From Odiellus spinosus (taxonomy: Eukaryota > Arthropoda > Arachnida > Opiliones > Phalangiidae), in contig OY987228.1 in NCBI GenBank assembly GCA_963920705.1, positions 16,351,187-16,415,186 on the forward strand: DNA of 64,000 nucleotides, given 5' to 3'. Position 1 is the stretch's first letter. Every line of letters begins with the position of its first letter. The position numbers were made by a program, and so were the translations under genes. Below are positions 18,753-34,103 of this stretch, one piece after another. The notes beneath the pieces were generated by a model. That model ran no database searches and had not been told where the DNA came from. It saw only the letters and a program-made list of their open reading frames with translations.

Positions 18753-21700
18753 CTATACTCTGGGTAAATTTTCGTAAGGGTTAATAGGCCTTCGACCAAC
18801 TTGAATAATATCCGAAGGTCTGGTTGTATCGATTTCGACTTGAGATTGCATAGAAGGCGGTAAATCGTAATAAATAGGAGAAGGTACGGCTTCTGCACCC
18901 GAAAATGTACATTTTGGTTTTAACTAAGCATAAAGTATAATTTAGGGAACAACTTACCGTTACACCTGTACACCAAGTCCGACCAAATAATGGCTTCCTG
19001 CGAGAAGCAAAACACTCCCAATCGTCCTCCTTTCAAGGTGCCGTCGTAAAGACTTCCCGAATCGGCTACCATATGTTCCCCTTCAAAAATTCTCAACCTG
19101 ATTAGACCAATCTTGGGTCGATGCAAAAGTAGCCATCTGTAAGCCACTTTTTCCTTCCATCCTACATTACGCGGGTCCCTCCAAAGAAGTTTAACCTTTG
19201 ATCCGATAAGAGCTCAAGTTACACTCTGGAAGCATTGATGAACATTTGGTAAAACGTACCTGGTCAGTGGTGTCTCCAGTATGCCATAAAGAATTCCTCA
19301 TAATTTGTCCAGGCCCAGTTTCGGAAGTCACCAGTTTGAGTTGGATTCCCGGTTCGGCCACCGCTCGGAAGGGAGTAGCTTGCCAATAGGTTTGAGTGTT
19401 CTTTTTCCACATTACGGCGTAAAAATGAGAGTTGTCCTGGTAACTAAAAATAAACCCAACGTAATCGTCGTCTATCTCCGTATCCACGAAAAAGGTTCCT
19501 TCGAAATCCACTCCGTTGAAGGCGTTGAAACCTGCCAAGAGTAAATTTTAACAAGACCCTTTTCCCATCATTTCGAAGTCGTACTTACCAACGGCTAAAC
19601 CAGGATCACTGTTCATGGTTTGAACGATTTCAGCACCCTAAATTTACCCCAAAATTAATTCTTGTTAGTCATATTTCTTGTTATTTTTATTGGTACTTTT
19701 CCATGCCAAAAAGTAAAAACCTTGTTGTAAATAACCCAATGGGGGTCAATTTGAGAATCTCCTTCCGGGTCCAAAACCACAGTCTGGTAAGCACGAAAAT
19801 CAGTGGCGTAGACTTTGCGATTATCGGGACAAACATCCAAATGATCGGGAACCTTATCGCCGTCATTATCACCTCGACAAATATCTCCAACTCCCGTGTC
19901 TAAATAATTAACCCATGCAACCAATCAGACTACGCATGCGATTACGGGTTTTTATCTGCCGAAATATTACTGTTGGTATCCCTTTGATCCGGATTATAGA
20001 CTAAGGGGCAGTTGTCGCGATTATCCGGAATTCTGTCGTTGTCCTTGTCAAAATCGCAAACATCACCTTCAATTATAGTTCTTTAAATAACTATTCTGCC
20101 ATGCTAACGAAATTTATTATAAAAGATCACCTTCCCCGTCTTCGTCCGTGTCTAGTTGGTCGCTGTTGGGAATGTCCGGGCAATTATCTACTGTGTCTTG
20201 AACACCGTCTAAGTCTCGATCGACGTTACTGTCGCAAGCGTCTCCAACCAAATCCTTATCATAATCGTACTAAGGCGAGGTTGTGAAGCTTAATTTAGTT
20301 ACATAATTCCTTGTAATTACACAAAACTTTACTTGATTTTGATTGCTATTTGATGGACAGTTATCGCACACGTCACCCAAACCATCGCCATCAGTATCGC
20401 GTTGGTCGGTGTTGGGGATAGTTGGACAGTTATCATCGCTATTGTAGACGCCTAGGGGTTTTAAAATAGTTTAAGTAAATTATATCTACTTCGAAAATTA
20501 ATTAAGTAAAACCGTCGTTGTCGGCGTCAGGATCGCACGAATCCCCAATTCCGTCTCCGTCCGAATCCATTTGGTCCGGGTTGGGAATTGTTGGACAGTT
20601 CTTAGCAAATATTTCAATTTATTTAAATTTCATTGTTTTAATTAAATCAAGTCTTCCCTACATCACAAGCGTCGCCTAGTCTGTCCGGACCGTCCGCGTC
20701 AGTGTCTTCCTGGTTAGGATTGGAAACTAACGGGCAATTGTCCTAAAACATAAAAAATGCTGTAATTCTGCCAAAAGACCTTCCGGAACAAGTTCAAATT
20801 ATTAGATCGTGCAACTTACGGTTAAAAAGATTTATAAAATGCAATCGTGCATAATCTACTAACTACTAAAGAAATTTATCATAATAATATAAGTGAAAGG
20901 AAAGAAAAAAAAGGATGTAAATTCATGGTAAAGATGGTTTTTGTAAGAATGGTTAAAGGGGAATTTATTTAATTCGTACAGGGTTATTAACAATTCCGTC
21001 ATTATCCGCATCTCGGTCACAAGCGTCTCCTATTCCATCAATATCAGCGTCTTCTTGGCCGCTGTTCGGAATCTCCGGGCAATTGTCCTACGTGTTAAAG
21101 CGAAAAGATTAATTTCATCGTATAAAGATCTTGGTTGGCAATTTACTTACAGCGAGACACCTTTCCCCGACGCAAGTCAAATCGCTATCTGGCCAACCAT
21201 CCAAATCTTTGTCTGGTCCACAAACCTTTCCGTCACCGGCCCACCCAACGCGACACTGACATCCGTACCCTCCCAAACCTCTAAGTAGAACGCAAACACC
21301 GTTTCCATCGCAAACACTGCCGTCTGGACACGCTCCGGGATGAGGATGGCATCCGTATGTTTGATTACCAATAAACCCTTCAATGCATTCGCCGCAAGTG
21401 AAGGAACCCTTATCAACGAATCAACAGTTTAGTTTACGCAATAATCACGACGACGTTAATTCCTAACCTCGGTGTTTATACATTGGGAATGTTCTACGCA
21501 ACCTCCATTCTCACCATCATCGCATTCGTTGATATCCAGACAAAGCTTAGAAAATATGTATCAATTGTAGCCAACTCAATTCAAGGCAAATGGTCAAAAC
21601 CCTACCTGCCGAACAGATCTGGCAAAATCAACTCCGTTACCCCGGATTTCTCTCCCGGTGTAACCCGCGGGACATGATTCGCAAAAGAATCCCGGCGCAG

Positions 21701-23343
21701 TATTACTACAAGTAACATCAGGGTGGCAAGGTTCGGCCAATTCACACTAAGCGCATAATAGAGGTCAATTTGAATTGGAGTCTTAGCAAACTTAGTCAAA
21801 TATTACTTCATCAATATCTTCGCAAACAGATCCATTTCCAGTATATCCAATAGGACAAGGTCCGCACCGATAACCCGGTACGGTTTCTGTATTCGTGCAA
21901 GAAACACCGGGGAAGCAAGGGCTTTCGGAACAGCGGTCGTAAGCCTTACAAGAAATTCCGTTTCCGGTGAAACCGGGAGGACAAGGACCGCAACGAAAAC
22001 CGGTGTCAATATCGTAGCATCTAGCGCCTTCATGATTGAAGCGAAAAGGTTTAAATATGAAGAGTGAATACTTAACACTCATAAAGCTTACCCGAGAAGC
22101 ATGGTCTATCTCTACAAGTCACTCTTCGAGTACATCTTACTCCATCGCCGACAAACCCAGCTGGACATGATCCACATTTATACGAACTGGGAACTTCCAT
22201 ACATTGAACTCCTGGGAAACAAGAGTTGTCTCGACAATTAGGTGTATCTGGAATGTCAAATGGTCTCAGTTCCGAATATTCTTCAGCTAATCTTATAAAA
22301 AATATTACCTTTACAGATTCCACATTTTTCCAAAGTTTCGGTGAGAATTTTGGTTTCCTTCGCTTGTTCTTCCACCTTATTCTTGAGATCGTTCAGCGCG
22401 AGAGTTAATTGAATTAGAGCTCGTGATAGTGTTCCCGACTCATAATCTATTGCAAAAAGTCTTTATATTCCTTAAACAGGACGAAATTCACCATGACTTT
22501 ACTAACCGAAATTTGCGCTACTGGCGTAGTAAGGGTCGGGTTGAACCGGTTCTTTATTGGGGTTTATTTTCTTATTCATTACTTCGTGGGGTGATCGACA
22601 CCCGGCTACTTTGTAGGCTCTCTCGAAGCCACTGGAGTGTTGGAACAATTGGGTCTCGAAACGACGATTACGTTCCTAATAAACCCTACATTAGGAATCT
22701 TATTGAAATTTGGTTTATGGTACTTACCAGACGTATTCCATGACCTTCGTCAAGGAACTGGTATAAAGAATAAGGTAGGGTAACGTGGCCTTGCAAATAG
22801 CACGGCGAATAAATATTGACTCGAGGCTGAAGTGCCTCAGTGCCAGGTATCATGTGAAGTATCAACTTCATGGTCTCGTTGGGCGCACGATATTCGTTTA
22901 GGGTCACGGCGGTCAACCATTGTTGTTCGCCTTCCTTGGCCACCACCAATACTAAGGAAATAACCCAGCTAAATTAAAAACAGCCCATCCAAGGTCGTGG
23001 ATAAGATAAACGTATTGAACGAACAATCTTTTTTGATCTTATCCCAAATGAATGAGTAAGAATCGCCCCGTTTAGGCGCCGTCAAACTAAGCATCTCTTC
23101 TTGTTTCACCGGAACCTGACGCCTGGTATTCGTTTCCTTTAGATAAATTATAACTTCCGCGGTTCCATCCACGGCGAGATTTGTTAATAACGTTGATAAA
23201 CCTGAAGATAACGCGGTCCTTAGGTTCTGAGTGTAAAATTCGTGGGATTACGGACACTTGAACTCACTTTTATCGAAAAGAAGCCTGCAGTTGGCCAGCG
23301 CGGCGCTGGTCAGTAGCAACACGAAGAAGCCATAGGCCATCAT
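18753..23343 (-). CDS. Tsp: Thrombospondin (pentameric-type), complete
   Basis: Exons, minus strand: 23343-23268, 23201-about 23025, about 22951-22728, 22675-22507, 22446-22309, 22286-22092, 22027-21807, 21746-21606, 21545-21468, 21408-21151, 21087-20980, 20742-20662, 20600-20513, 20451-20333, 20269-20131, 20066-19971, 19899-19721, 19637-19589, 19531-19260, 19195-18958, 18892-18753. About 1,061 residues, close to Drosophila Tsp in length. Order: signal peptide ([17 protein letters not shown]), laminin-G-like N-domain, coiled coil ([13 protein letters not shown]...LEKC) for oligomerisation, EGF-like repeats, Ca2+-binding type-3 repeats (DNCP...D.DGDG.GD.C), and the L-lectin C-domain ([11 protein letters not shown]...[12 protein letters not shown]). 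CRGD occurs in the last type-3 repeats. It is a secreted matrix glycoprotein; insect Tsp binds integrin at muscle-tendon junctions. Only the exon 2/3 boundaries are ambiguous. Confidence 0.95.
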
Positions 23344-24278
23344 GCTTGCTGAGCAGGATGAACCAAAAAAAGAAAGTACCCCGCGGTCGAAACTCCGAAT
23401 TTCGCTATCATGTACTGATCGAACGACTTATTACGAAAACGATGGAAATACCCATATGACAATAAAATAAAACCAGATAAAAAAAAACCCAAAAACACTT
23501 TGATTCAAAAAACAGACATTTCACTCGCGGAGGCACCAGTAAAAAAGCGTGGGGTTCCTGCTCGTAAACACATTACACTCCGAAAAAGAGCGATTAGGCA
23601 TATATTAAAAAGAAAACAGTCTAGTATATCACTCAGTTGATAGATCCGTTTCGTTTCTCAGTTTTCATTCGAAAATCCCTCAAATCAAAATCTGACCAAC
23701 AAAAATGGTCCGTCCTATTATTTTTTGTTAGTCCATACAATTATGCTCAGAATTACCATTTTATAATATCTTTCCTTTTAATGTTTATGCGAAGCTAACA
23801 ATAAGATGCAAAACAGTCGCTCAAGATTTCTTATTCAAATCAAAACTCTAGAAAGTGTGCGTTTTGAAAAAGATTTTGGGCTACATATTTCCTATAATCT
23901 TTTCGATAGCTATATAAGGGTATCAGATTACATTTTTCAGTTTTTATCGCCTTCATTAATAAGGGCTTTCCATGGAATTTTGATTTCAAAAAGGATTGAG
24001 ATTTTTTATATATATTGGGAAGAGAGTTCTAACGTGACATCTTGTTTTTTTTTCTTTTATTATTTAAGAGTTGGCGAAAAAGCATAACTACTACGCAACT
24101 TCTTTGGTTTATCTTCAATATCTGAATAAAAATTGGAAATCACAAGCAAACAACCCACTTAAATTATCAATAAACCATACACTCAAATTTCATAATCTTT
24201 TTCCAATTGAGGAGTTCATCATTTTTTATTTGTATATACGAAACTAATGCAACTCTATTCTACTAAAATACTTAATGC
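23344..24278. other. Thrombospondin promoter and mS27 3' flank
   Basis: Lies between the thrombospondin start (minus strand) and the mS27 stop. The reverse complement of AATAAA at 24225-24230 is a plausible poly(A) signal for mS27. No gene or repeat array recognised. Confidence 0.45.
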
Positions 24279-25893
24279 TTATGTATTTCTTTTTTTGACA
24301 ATTTCGGGTGGTATATATTCTTCTACTTCGTGAGTAACAGGTTTATTCCTTTGTTCTCGTTCAATATCATTCAACTCCATTTCAATCTTGTTCCAATTTT
24401 CGAAAAAGAATAGCAACTGTTCTTTCTCGAATAATTCTTTCTTTTTCTCTTTAATAAAAACGATTCTTTCCTTGCGTCTTAATTCTTCCATTTCTCTCTT
24501 GAGCGCTTTATCTCGATCCTCTTCCCATTGGATGAATTGTTTCTTTTGGTTTTCCATATCTTCTTTCTCAAATTGTTTAATTTCTTCCAACTTTTCATTA
24601 ACTTTTCCCTCTAAACTCTCGTCGCTAGTTAAACCGGATGATTGTAACAAATCTAGTTTCTGAATTAAGTTAGATTTTATTTCTTCATTAACCTCTGATG
24701 TATCTAATGATTCTTTAAACTTTGCAATCTGAAAATATTGAAAGGCGTTAAACAATTTCAATAATAATAAAATAACGAGATGAAAACTTACAGCTTCAGT
24801 CAATAAAATGGGTTTATTATCTTTTAACTCGAAAAAATGATCAAGAAGTTGGGAAGATTTTTCAAATTTCTGGTAAAGACCTAATCCAATCATTTGGGAA
24901 CTTCTACCAACCACATCTGGAATTTCTTTGCCAGCGAAGTAAAGGGTTTTCCCAATTAAATGATTAGGTTCTGTCAGGTCAAAATGGTCATCGAAATAAG
25001 GATTCCTTAGATATGGTACCCTAACATAAACCTAAAAAGTTAAAAATCATCAGATATTTGAATTATCAGTTCAATGATGATTTTTTTTTTTTCAACTGTA
25101 CATCTTCCTCATCTTCTTCTTCAACTTCTTGAGACTTTTCATCTTTCTTCTCTTTAGTTTCTTCTACCAGATTCCACGGTTCTGGTTGAGGTTTTTTAAT
25201 ATATGACAAACACGAATGAAGGGCTAATCTTTGACTAATGGGGTTGCTCATATCTTCTTGGAGCATCATAAGTATAGCAATCTTGGTAGCATCTGATTAA
25301 AAATTGTTCAAATTATTCTTGAATATTTGAAATTTTTATTATCATTTCATTCGTACCTCTATAGTTTTGGCGTTTCAAGAATTCATTCATCATAAGATTG
25401 GAGGAAAAGTGTGATGGAAATATTCCATAATTATTTCGGTCATTTAAAACTTTAAGCAAGAGGTCATATTTCTCGAAACTAAGACAGAGATTGACAAAGG
25501 CGTAGTGTGTTGACTCTAAGGTATGGACTGTTTGTCTCGACCTTCTGAATCTATGTAGGAGATTTTCCAGTTCTTCAAAATGTTCGCCATTGGTAATACT
25601 ACATGTAAACTGAAATTTTAATGATTAAAACCCTCTAATCATTTAAAATGTAACACCACGCTGTAACCTCTTACTAAATCAACATCTACACAGCCAACTT
25701 TCCTCTTGGCCACAAACTTTTTACTAAGTTCCACAAAGAAGTCATCCAAGTTGATTTTGGAGACTAAATGATTTTTTAATCTTTGATTCCAGGCTTCTTT
25801 ACATTTGTAAGCTTCTGTGAGGTAAAACCGCTTCCCTACATAATCAAAAAACTGGGTTTTGAGACAGTGAATAGTAACGAGGCGTAGAAACAT
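24279..25893 (-). CDS. mRpS27: Mitochondrial small ribosomal subunit protein mS27
   Basis: Five exons: 25893-25675, 25609-25357, 25292-25102, 25031-24792, 24728-24279; 1,353 nt, 450 residues, phase closed. N-terminal half matches MRPS27 family blocks: GKRFYLTEAY...W, the FRRS segment, YGIFPSHFSSNLMMNEFLK followed by (D)AT...MMLQED. These are PPR-like helical repeats that contact 12S rRNA in the mitoribosome. The third exon ends in a Glu/Lys-rich linker, and the last exon is a long charged coiled coil (RDKALKREMEELRRKERIVF) longer than in the human protein (414 residues). ATG 25893 was chosen as the first ATG of the open frame. It lies directly downstream of bS16m on the same strand, so the two may be co-expressed. 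Confidence 0.88.
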
Positions 25894-25965
25894 TGTAAAC
25901 ACACTTTATTCTACAGCTATTATATATCAGTTTTACAAGGCATAGCTTGATTTAAACAGTTAAAA

Positions 25966-26337
25966 CTACAAAGTTTTCTCTTCCCCACTAGTTGGTTTCT
26001 CCACTTCTTTCCTTTTTCTCCACGCTTCCATGTACACGTACGGGGTCAGGGGAAGTAATCCGACTAAACCTAAAACATCCCCGACACCGTGACTGCATAT
26101 AGCTCCTTGACCGAGCCAGTAACGAAGGCGTTCAACATTTATTGCGACAAGCTTCTCATTTCTTTCGTTAGGCATTGGGTCGTAAGAACCAATAACTTCG
26201 AAAGGAACGGGTTCCATGTTTCTCTTTTTAGGTACAATTACGAAGTGATAAAACGGACGATTAGCGCAACCGTGCCTGGCTAACGCGATACCTAGCTTCC
26301 CAGTGTATTTTGCAATGTTTCCAGCAGCACTAGCCAT
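25966..26337 (-). CDS. mRpS16: Mitochondrial ribosomal protein bS16m
   Basis: Single exon, 123 residues, ATG 26337 to stop 25966. Family landmarks: RHGCANRPFYHFVIVPKKRN near the N-terminus, then PFEVIGSYDPMPNERNEKL and ERLRYWLGQGAICSHGV, as in bacterial S16 and MRPS16. It binds the small-subunit rRNA near the body. The C-terminal tail (YMEAWRKRKEVEK) is the short mitochondrial extension. The frame stays open eight codons above this ATG without another ATG, so this start is firm. Its stop is 72 bp from the mS27 ATG. Confidence 0.95.
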   Translation of the reverse strand: MASAAGNIAKYTGKLGIALARHGCANRPFYHFVIVPKKRNMEPVPFEVIGSYDPMPNERNEKLVAINVERLRYWLGQGAICSHGVGDVLGLVGLLPLTPYVYMEAWRKRKEVEKPTSGEEKTL

Positions 26338-28404
26338 GGTTTGAATTTTCACAATGACCAAGGCTTAACGAGCAAACACAAAAGTCTTCCTTCCAAGTTC
26401 CCACTATACGTAATTAAATCCTTCTAATTTGTCAACTCACCGATTAAATTTAAGAGTAATGAACTGGGAAGATGATTGTTTGTTTTATAAGTATTAATTA
26501 CGTTTGATAATAAACGACATTCAACGCGAAAAAAGGGCATGTTCTTCCACGATCTGCAATTCGGCTTCAGCTATCAGGGTCCGTTCACTGGGGTTGGCAG
26601 GTCACCCTTGGGCGTTGGTTAATTTTGCTAAAGAAATAAAAGATTAGGCAGGGTACAAAAATCTCCAAAAACGTTTATATAATAAATTTTTCTATATCAT
26701 GCATAAATTAATTAAATAATATTATAAGATAATCACCATGGTCAATATATTTTTATAAAGTTTAGTATATTATTATATGTCTATGAGGGCGGCTGATAAA
26801 CGCTCATCTAAGATGGCCGTGGTTTATTTCAACGGCTCCTTAATGCCAAGGTTTCAGCGCCAAATTCAAATACCGAGTCCAGGGGCGCGTCAAAACAATA
26901 TACAAAACTTCATCCAAACCAAAAATAAAATTACTTTTCGCAACCCTTTTGTTAAGGACAAAACTATAGTCAATGATTTTTATTAAAACTCCAATAGTTT
27001 TACTTATTTTATTCAAAAAACTCTGACAAACTTAAAATACGCATTCATTGCAGTTAATTTTTTTTTTTTGAATGCTACAATGGGCCTATTAATTTTCCAA
27101 ATTAAGATGATTGTACCAGAAGGGAAAAAAACCAATTTCTTCGCAGTTTTTAATTTTTAACTTCGAGCTCATATAACTTACTTATATTTTAGTATATTTT
27201 ATAAAGCTTTATCGAATTCGTTCAATATTACTTAGCAATGTTTTCTCAAAATAAAAACGACTTTGATATTAAAATGAGTCTTTTTTTTTGGTATCAAAAT
27301 AAGTTACGATGTTGTAGAAAAACAACCAAAGCTGACTCAAAAGGTTTATATAATATGTTATTGTTCTTATTTAAAATAAAGAAAGAAAACTAACAAATTA
27401 GGTTTTTGGAGGAATGAATTAAATTAGAAAAAAAAAAAAAAATGTATTAACAAAATTAGGGGATTTTTTTAGGAGTCATTATTTGGACTGCAAATAGGAT
27501 GGACTGTTTTTCATAATTGTAATTCATAATTTATTTTGTTAAGGAATACGACGTATTATGAGAAATAACTAATCATTAGATTGTTTTTTCTTTTTTTTTT
27601 TTTTAGATTTTTATCCGTGAACTTTGTGTTTTAAGTTTTTAACCTTTTTTTCGCAAATTCAAATATAGCATGGCTATATTTCAATCATTACTCGTCTCTC
27701 TATCAAAAAGCTTATATATATATATTTTTTCTTTTAATTTTGTTTTAAAGCAGCGAGAACTCTAATATTTAATTTGGTTTGTAGCCTTTTTTCTCTCCCC
27801 TCGAATGAGATGAGAGAAAACTCAGAAAAGGTAATTGATTTGGATTGAATTTTGAAAGAAAAAATATTTTCTGCGAGATTTACTGTATCGTATCTTTTTT
27901 TTTTTTTTTTTCAACCAATTATCGGTTTGGTTTTTAAACCACACTTTGAGGAAAATCATTATTTCTTTTAAGCTTCTAGATTTTTTTTCCAGAATTGAGG
28001 CCTCTTGGATGTTGAATAGATTATTAGCGCAAAGAAGAAATAAAAAGAAAAGAAAACGATAATGCCCGACTTCTGCGGATATAGCCATGGCACAATATCA
28101 CACTTGACCCATGTTTTTGACCATTTTAATCCAACTTAATGCGGCCAATTTGAATCACAGGCACAAAAATATATTCTTAACACCTTCGCTGCCATCCAGG
28201 TTTTTTTTTTAGTTGCGGCCGGTCATAAATCCTTCCCTCGTGGTTTTTCTTTTCCATTTTTTTTATGTTAAGTTTTTCCTTTTTTTTAAACGTTTGTTGT
28301 TTTACTTTTGTTGTTTCTGTCGAAAACCCATCCTAAAAAAATTAATAATCGTTTTCCCCCCTTTGGTAGATTGTTTTGTTTTTGTTTATTTGTTTTTGCT
28401 CGCG
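26338..28404. other. A+T-rich spacer with CSN2 3' flank
   Basis: Rich in T-runs and A-runs (27060s, 27430s, 27590s, 27900s). It must contain the bS16m promoter and the 3' UTR of CSN2. One 88-codon minus frame at 27822-28088 starts in good context (GTGCCATGG) with a hydrophobic stretch (YRFLFFLFLLCANNL) but ends in a poly-Lys tract from an A-run; I consider it 3' UTR unless transcripts show otherwise. Confidence 0.4.
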
Positions 28405-32110
<3,706 letters not shown>

Positions 32111-32318
32111 GTTGTTTCTGACAATAATAGACCAAAAAAAGTTGACAACAAAAAAATAGACCTAATGACAAGTGGCGGCGTCTATTGGTCATTTGAATCT
32201 TAAGCTCTTAGCATAATACAATGTAACAAAAGTCAAACCAAACCTCTCTGATTTCACAATAAATTTAATTATCAGTATATACAAAGCTGTAAAAAGCTAC
32301 AGATAAGAACGATTCATA
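32111..32318. promoter_or_regulatory. Divergent CSN2 / ARL14EP promoter interval
   Basis: 208 bp between two start codons on opposite strands (CSN2 on -, ARL14EP-like on +). It must hold both 5' UTRs and core promoters. I see no clear TATA box or other named element. Confidence 0.55.
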
Positions 32319-33269
32319 ATGACCAAACAAGTTTCCAAAGCCAAACCCAAGAAGTAATACAATTGTTTCTTTATTAGTAGTATACGAAGTTGAAATTGTC
32401 GTACAGTCCTTAGCCTTTGTCATGTTGTTAATTTAAATAATCTTAATGAGACTAATAATTCATGGTTTAAACCATAGAAACTTATTAGCTGGGTTGAAAT
32501 GGAGCGTGTGTGTTCAAATGATCTCCATAAATAGGTTTTTGAAGTTTAAAAGGACTATCTGGGTTTTTGGGATGTAAAGGGATTGTGTTTTTGATATGTA
32601 AAGGGATTATCTTCATATTTTGAGATTTAAAGGGACTATCTACATTTTGATATGCAAAGAAATTTACTGTTTTTTTTTTAAATATTTCAAGGAGCTATCT
32701 TTTTTTGGATTAAATGAGACTGTCCACGTTTTTGAGATAAAAATGGGACTATGTACGTTTTGAGATATAAATGGACTATATGCATTTTTGAAATAGAGAA
32801 GGATCATCTGCAATTTTTAAGCCCCTTTAAAGTCGTCTTCGTTTCTCGCTTAGCAGACGATGTTGGCCATAACAAACTGTATGGTCTAAGCTAGGCTGTG
32901 TGTGATTTACGGAAGATGATTTTGAAGGCGCAAATTCTAGAGTAGATAGGGTCTTTAAACCATGGAGTATCAGTCTCATTATTTAAATATTTAAGTCATG
33001 TTTAATGATGCATATATATATTTTTTTTCAGGGCGCCTGTTGGTAAAGGTTCCATCAACCACCATGATATGAATGGAACTCACGTTAAGTCTGGAATGGA
33101 CTTGTGCGATTGTCTTGATAAAAATTGCGTGGGATGCCACTACCCATGCAAAAATTGTCGCTCTCAAAAATGCGGACAAATTTGTCGAAATAATCGTAAA
33201 TCAAGATACGAACAAGTATCCGTAGAAGGAACAAATATGACTTTCAAACATCCTGCTAAAAGCAACTGA
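32319..33269 (+). CDS. ARL14EP: ARL14EP-like (ARF7EP) Cys-rich small protein
   Basis: Two exons, 32319-32353 and 33032-33269, joined in phase 2; 90 residues. Short basic start (MTKQVSKAKPKKAP) then the ARF7EP C-terminal domain: GMDLCDCLDKNCVGCHYPC, NCRSQKCGQICRNNRK, with ten closely spaced cysteines, probably metal-binding. The vertebrate protein is the ARL14 effector involved in MHC-II vesicle transport with myosin 1E and is also reported with chromatin factors; the insect role is not established. The insect-type protein is much shorter than vertebrate ARL14EP. AATAAA at 33280-33285 lies only 10 bp after the stop. The intron carries a dispersed repeat (32536-32960). Confidence 0.85.
32536..32960 (+). 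mobile_element. CCTTTAAAGG-ended element copy 2 with amplified terminus
   Basis: 32816-32960 matches the family body (TTTAAAGTCGTCTTCGTTTC, GCTTAGCAGACGATGTTG, AGATAGGGTCTTTAAA). Upstream, 32536-32815 is a degenerate tandem array of roughly 35-40-bp units built on TAAAGGGACTATCTxCATTTT, i.e. the element's own terminal repeat. It sits within the ARL14EP-like intron. Confidence 0.7.
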
Positions 33270-33391
33270 AAATGTTTCAAATAAAATTTTTATTAAAAAT
33301 ATATTTATTCCGTGTATTGTTTCTTGATGAATATATTTACAAATGCCTGATTATATAAAAAATACAATTGCTGGTAGATTTGGAAATTATT

Positions 33392-34069
33392 TTATATAAC
33401 CATATACACACTATATAAACTCCACAAAATGGCAGTCACGAAAGCTGGTATCAAGATACTTCCATGATTTGTACTTGAATGTCTAGGACTGTGATCAGTG
33501 TGATCTAAAAAAAGAAGATAAAAATATGCAACAATTAAATGCGTGACCTTAAGGCAGTAACAAAGGGTGACGCCACACTATGGGATTCCTTAGAGCGCTA
33601 TGAGCTTCCGCATGGGTAAGGGCACTTGGGAGGAGCTTCGAACATATTCCTGGTACTTCAGTACCAAAACGGTTAATTACGAAAGAATATTATAATTACA
33701 CTAGGAATGGACGAGACACTGGTTGGGGTGAGGCCCAACTCCAGTTTGGCGGCAGAGTTATTTTTAAATGGGTGGGTTTAACAAGTTGGTGAAGGCCAAC
33801 TATATGGGGCTCAGTTACCCCAGGTCTGATGGCCGTTTTGGTGCTGAAGTAGCGGGGCTATCCCAAGTTAATGGACCCTGCGAAGAACAGTTAAGAACGT
33901 ACCTAAATCACTATCGTCGTAAGAGTTTCGTTGGGGCGTTCTCGTTCTTTGGTTGACGCCGTTCCCATTCCTGTTATAAGGCCCGTATCGCCTAATATCG
34001 TGATTATTATCTTCACGGTGGTTGTGGTCCTTGTAATCGGCATCATTAGGATCCATATCTGACGTATCA

Positions 34070-34103
<34 letters not shown>

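Noticed and set aside
22423..22743. 106-codon plus-strand frame
   Set aside because: Antisense to thrombospondin exons 3-5, whose phases and motifs are clear.
33768..33956. 62-codon plus-strand frame in the intron of the small secreted gene
   Set aside because: Overlaps exon 2 of that gene on the other strand and lies mostly in a G+C-richer insert; no recognised protein.
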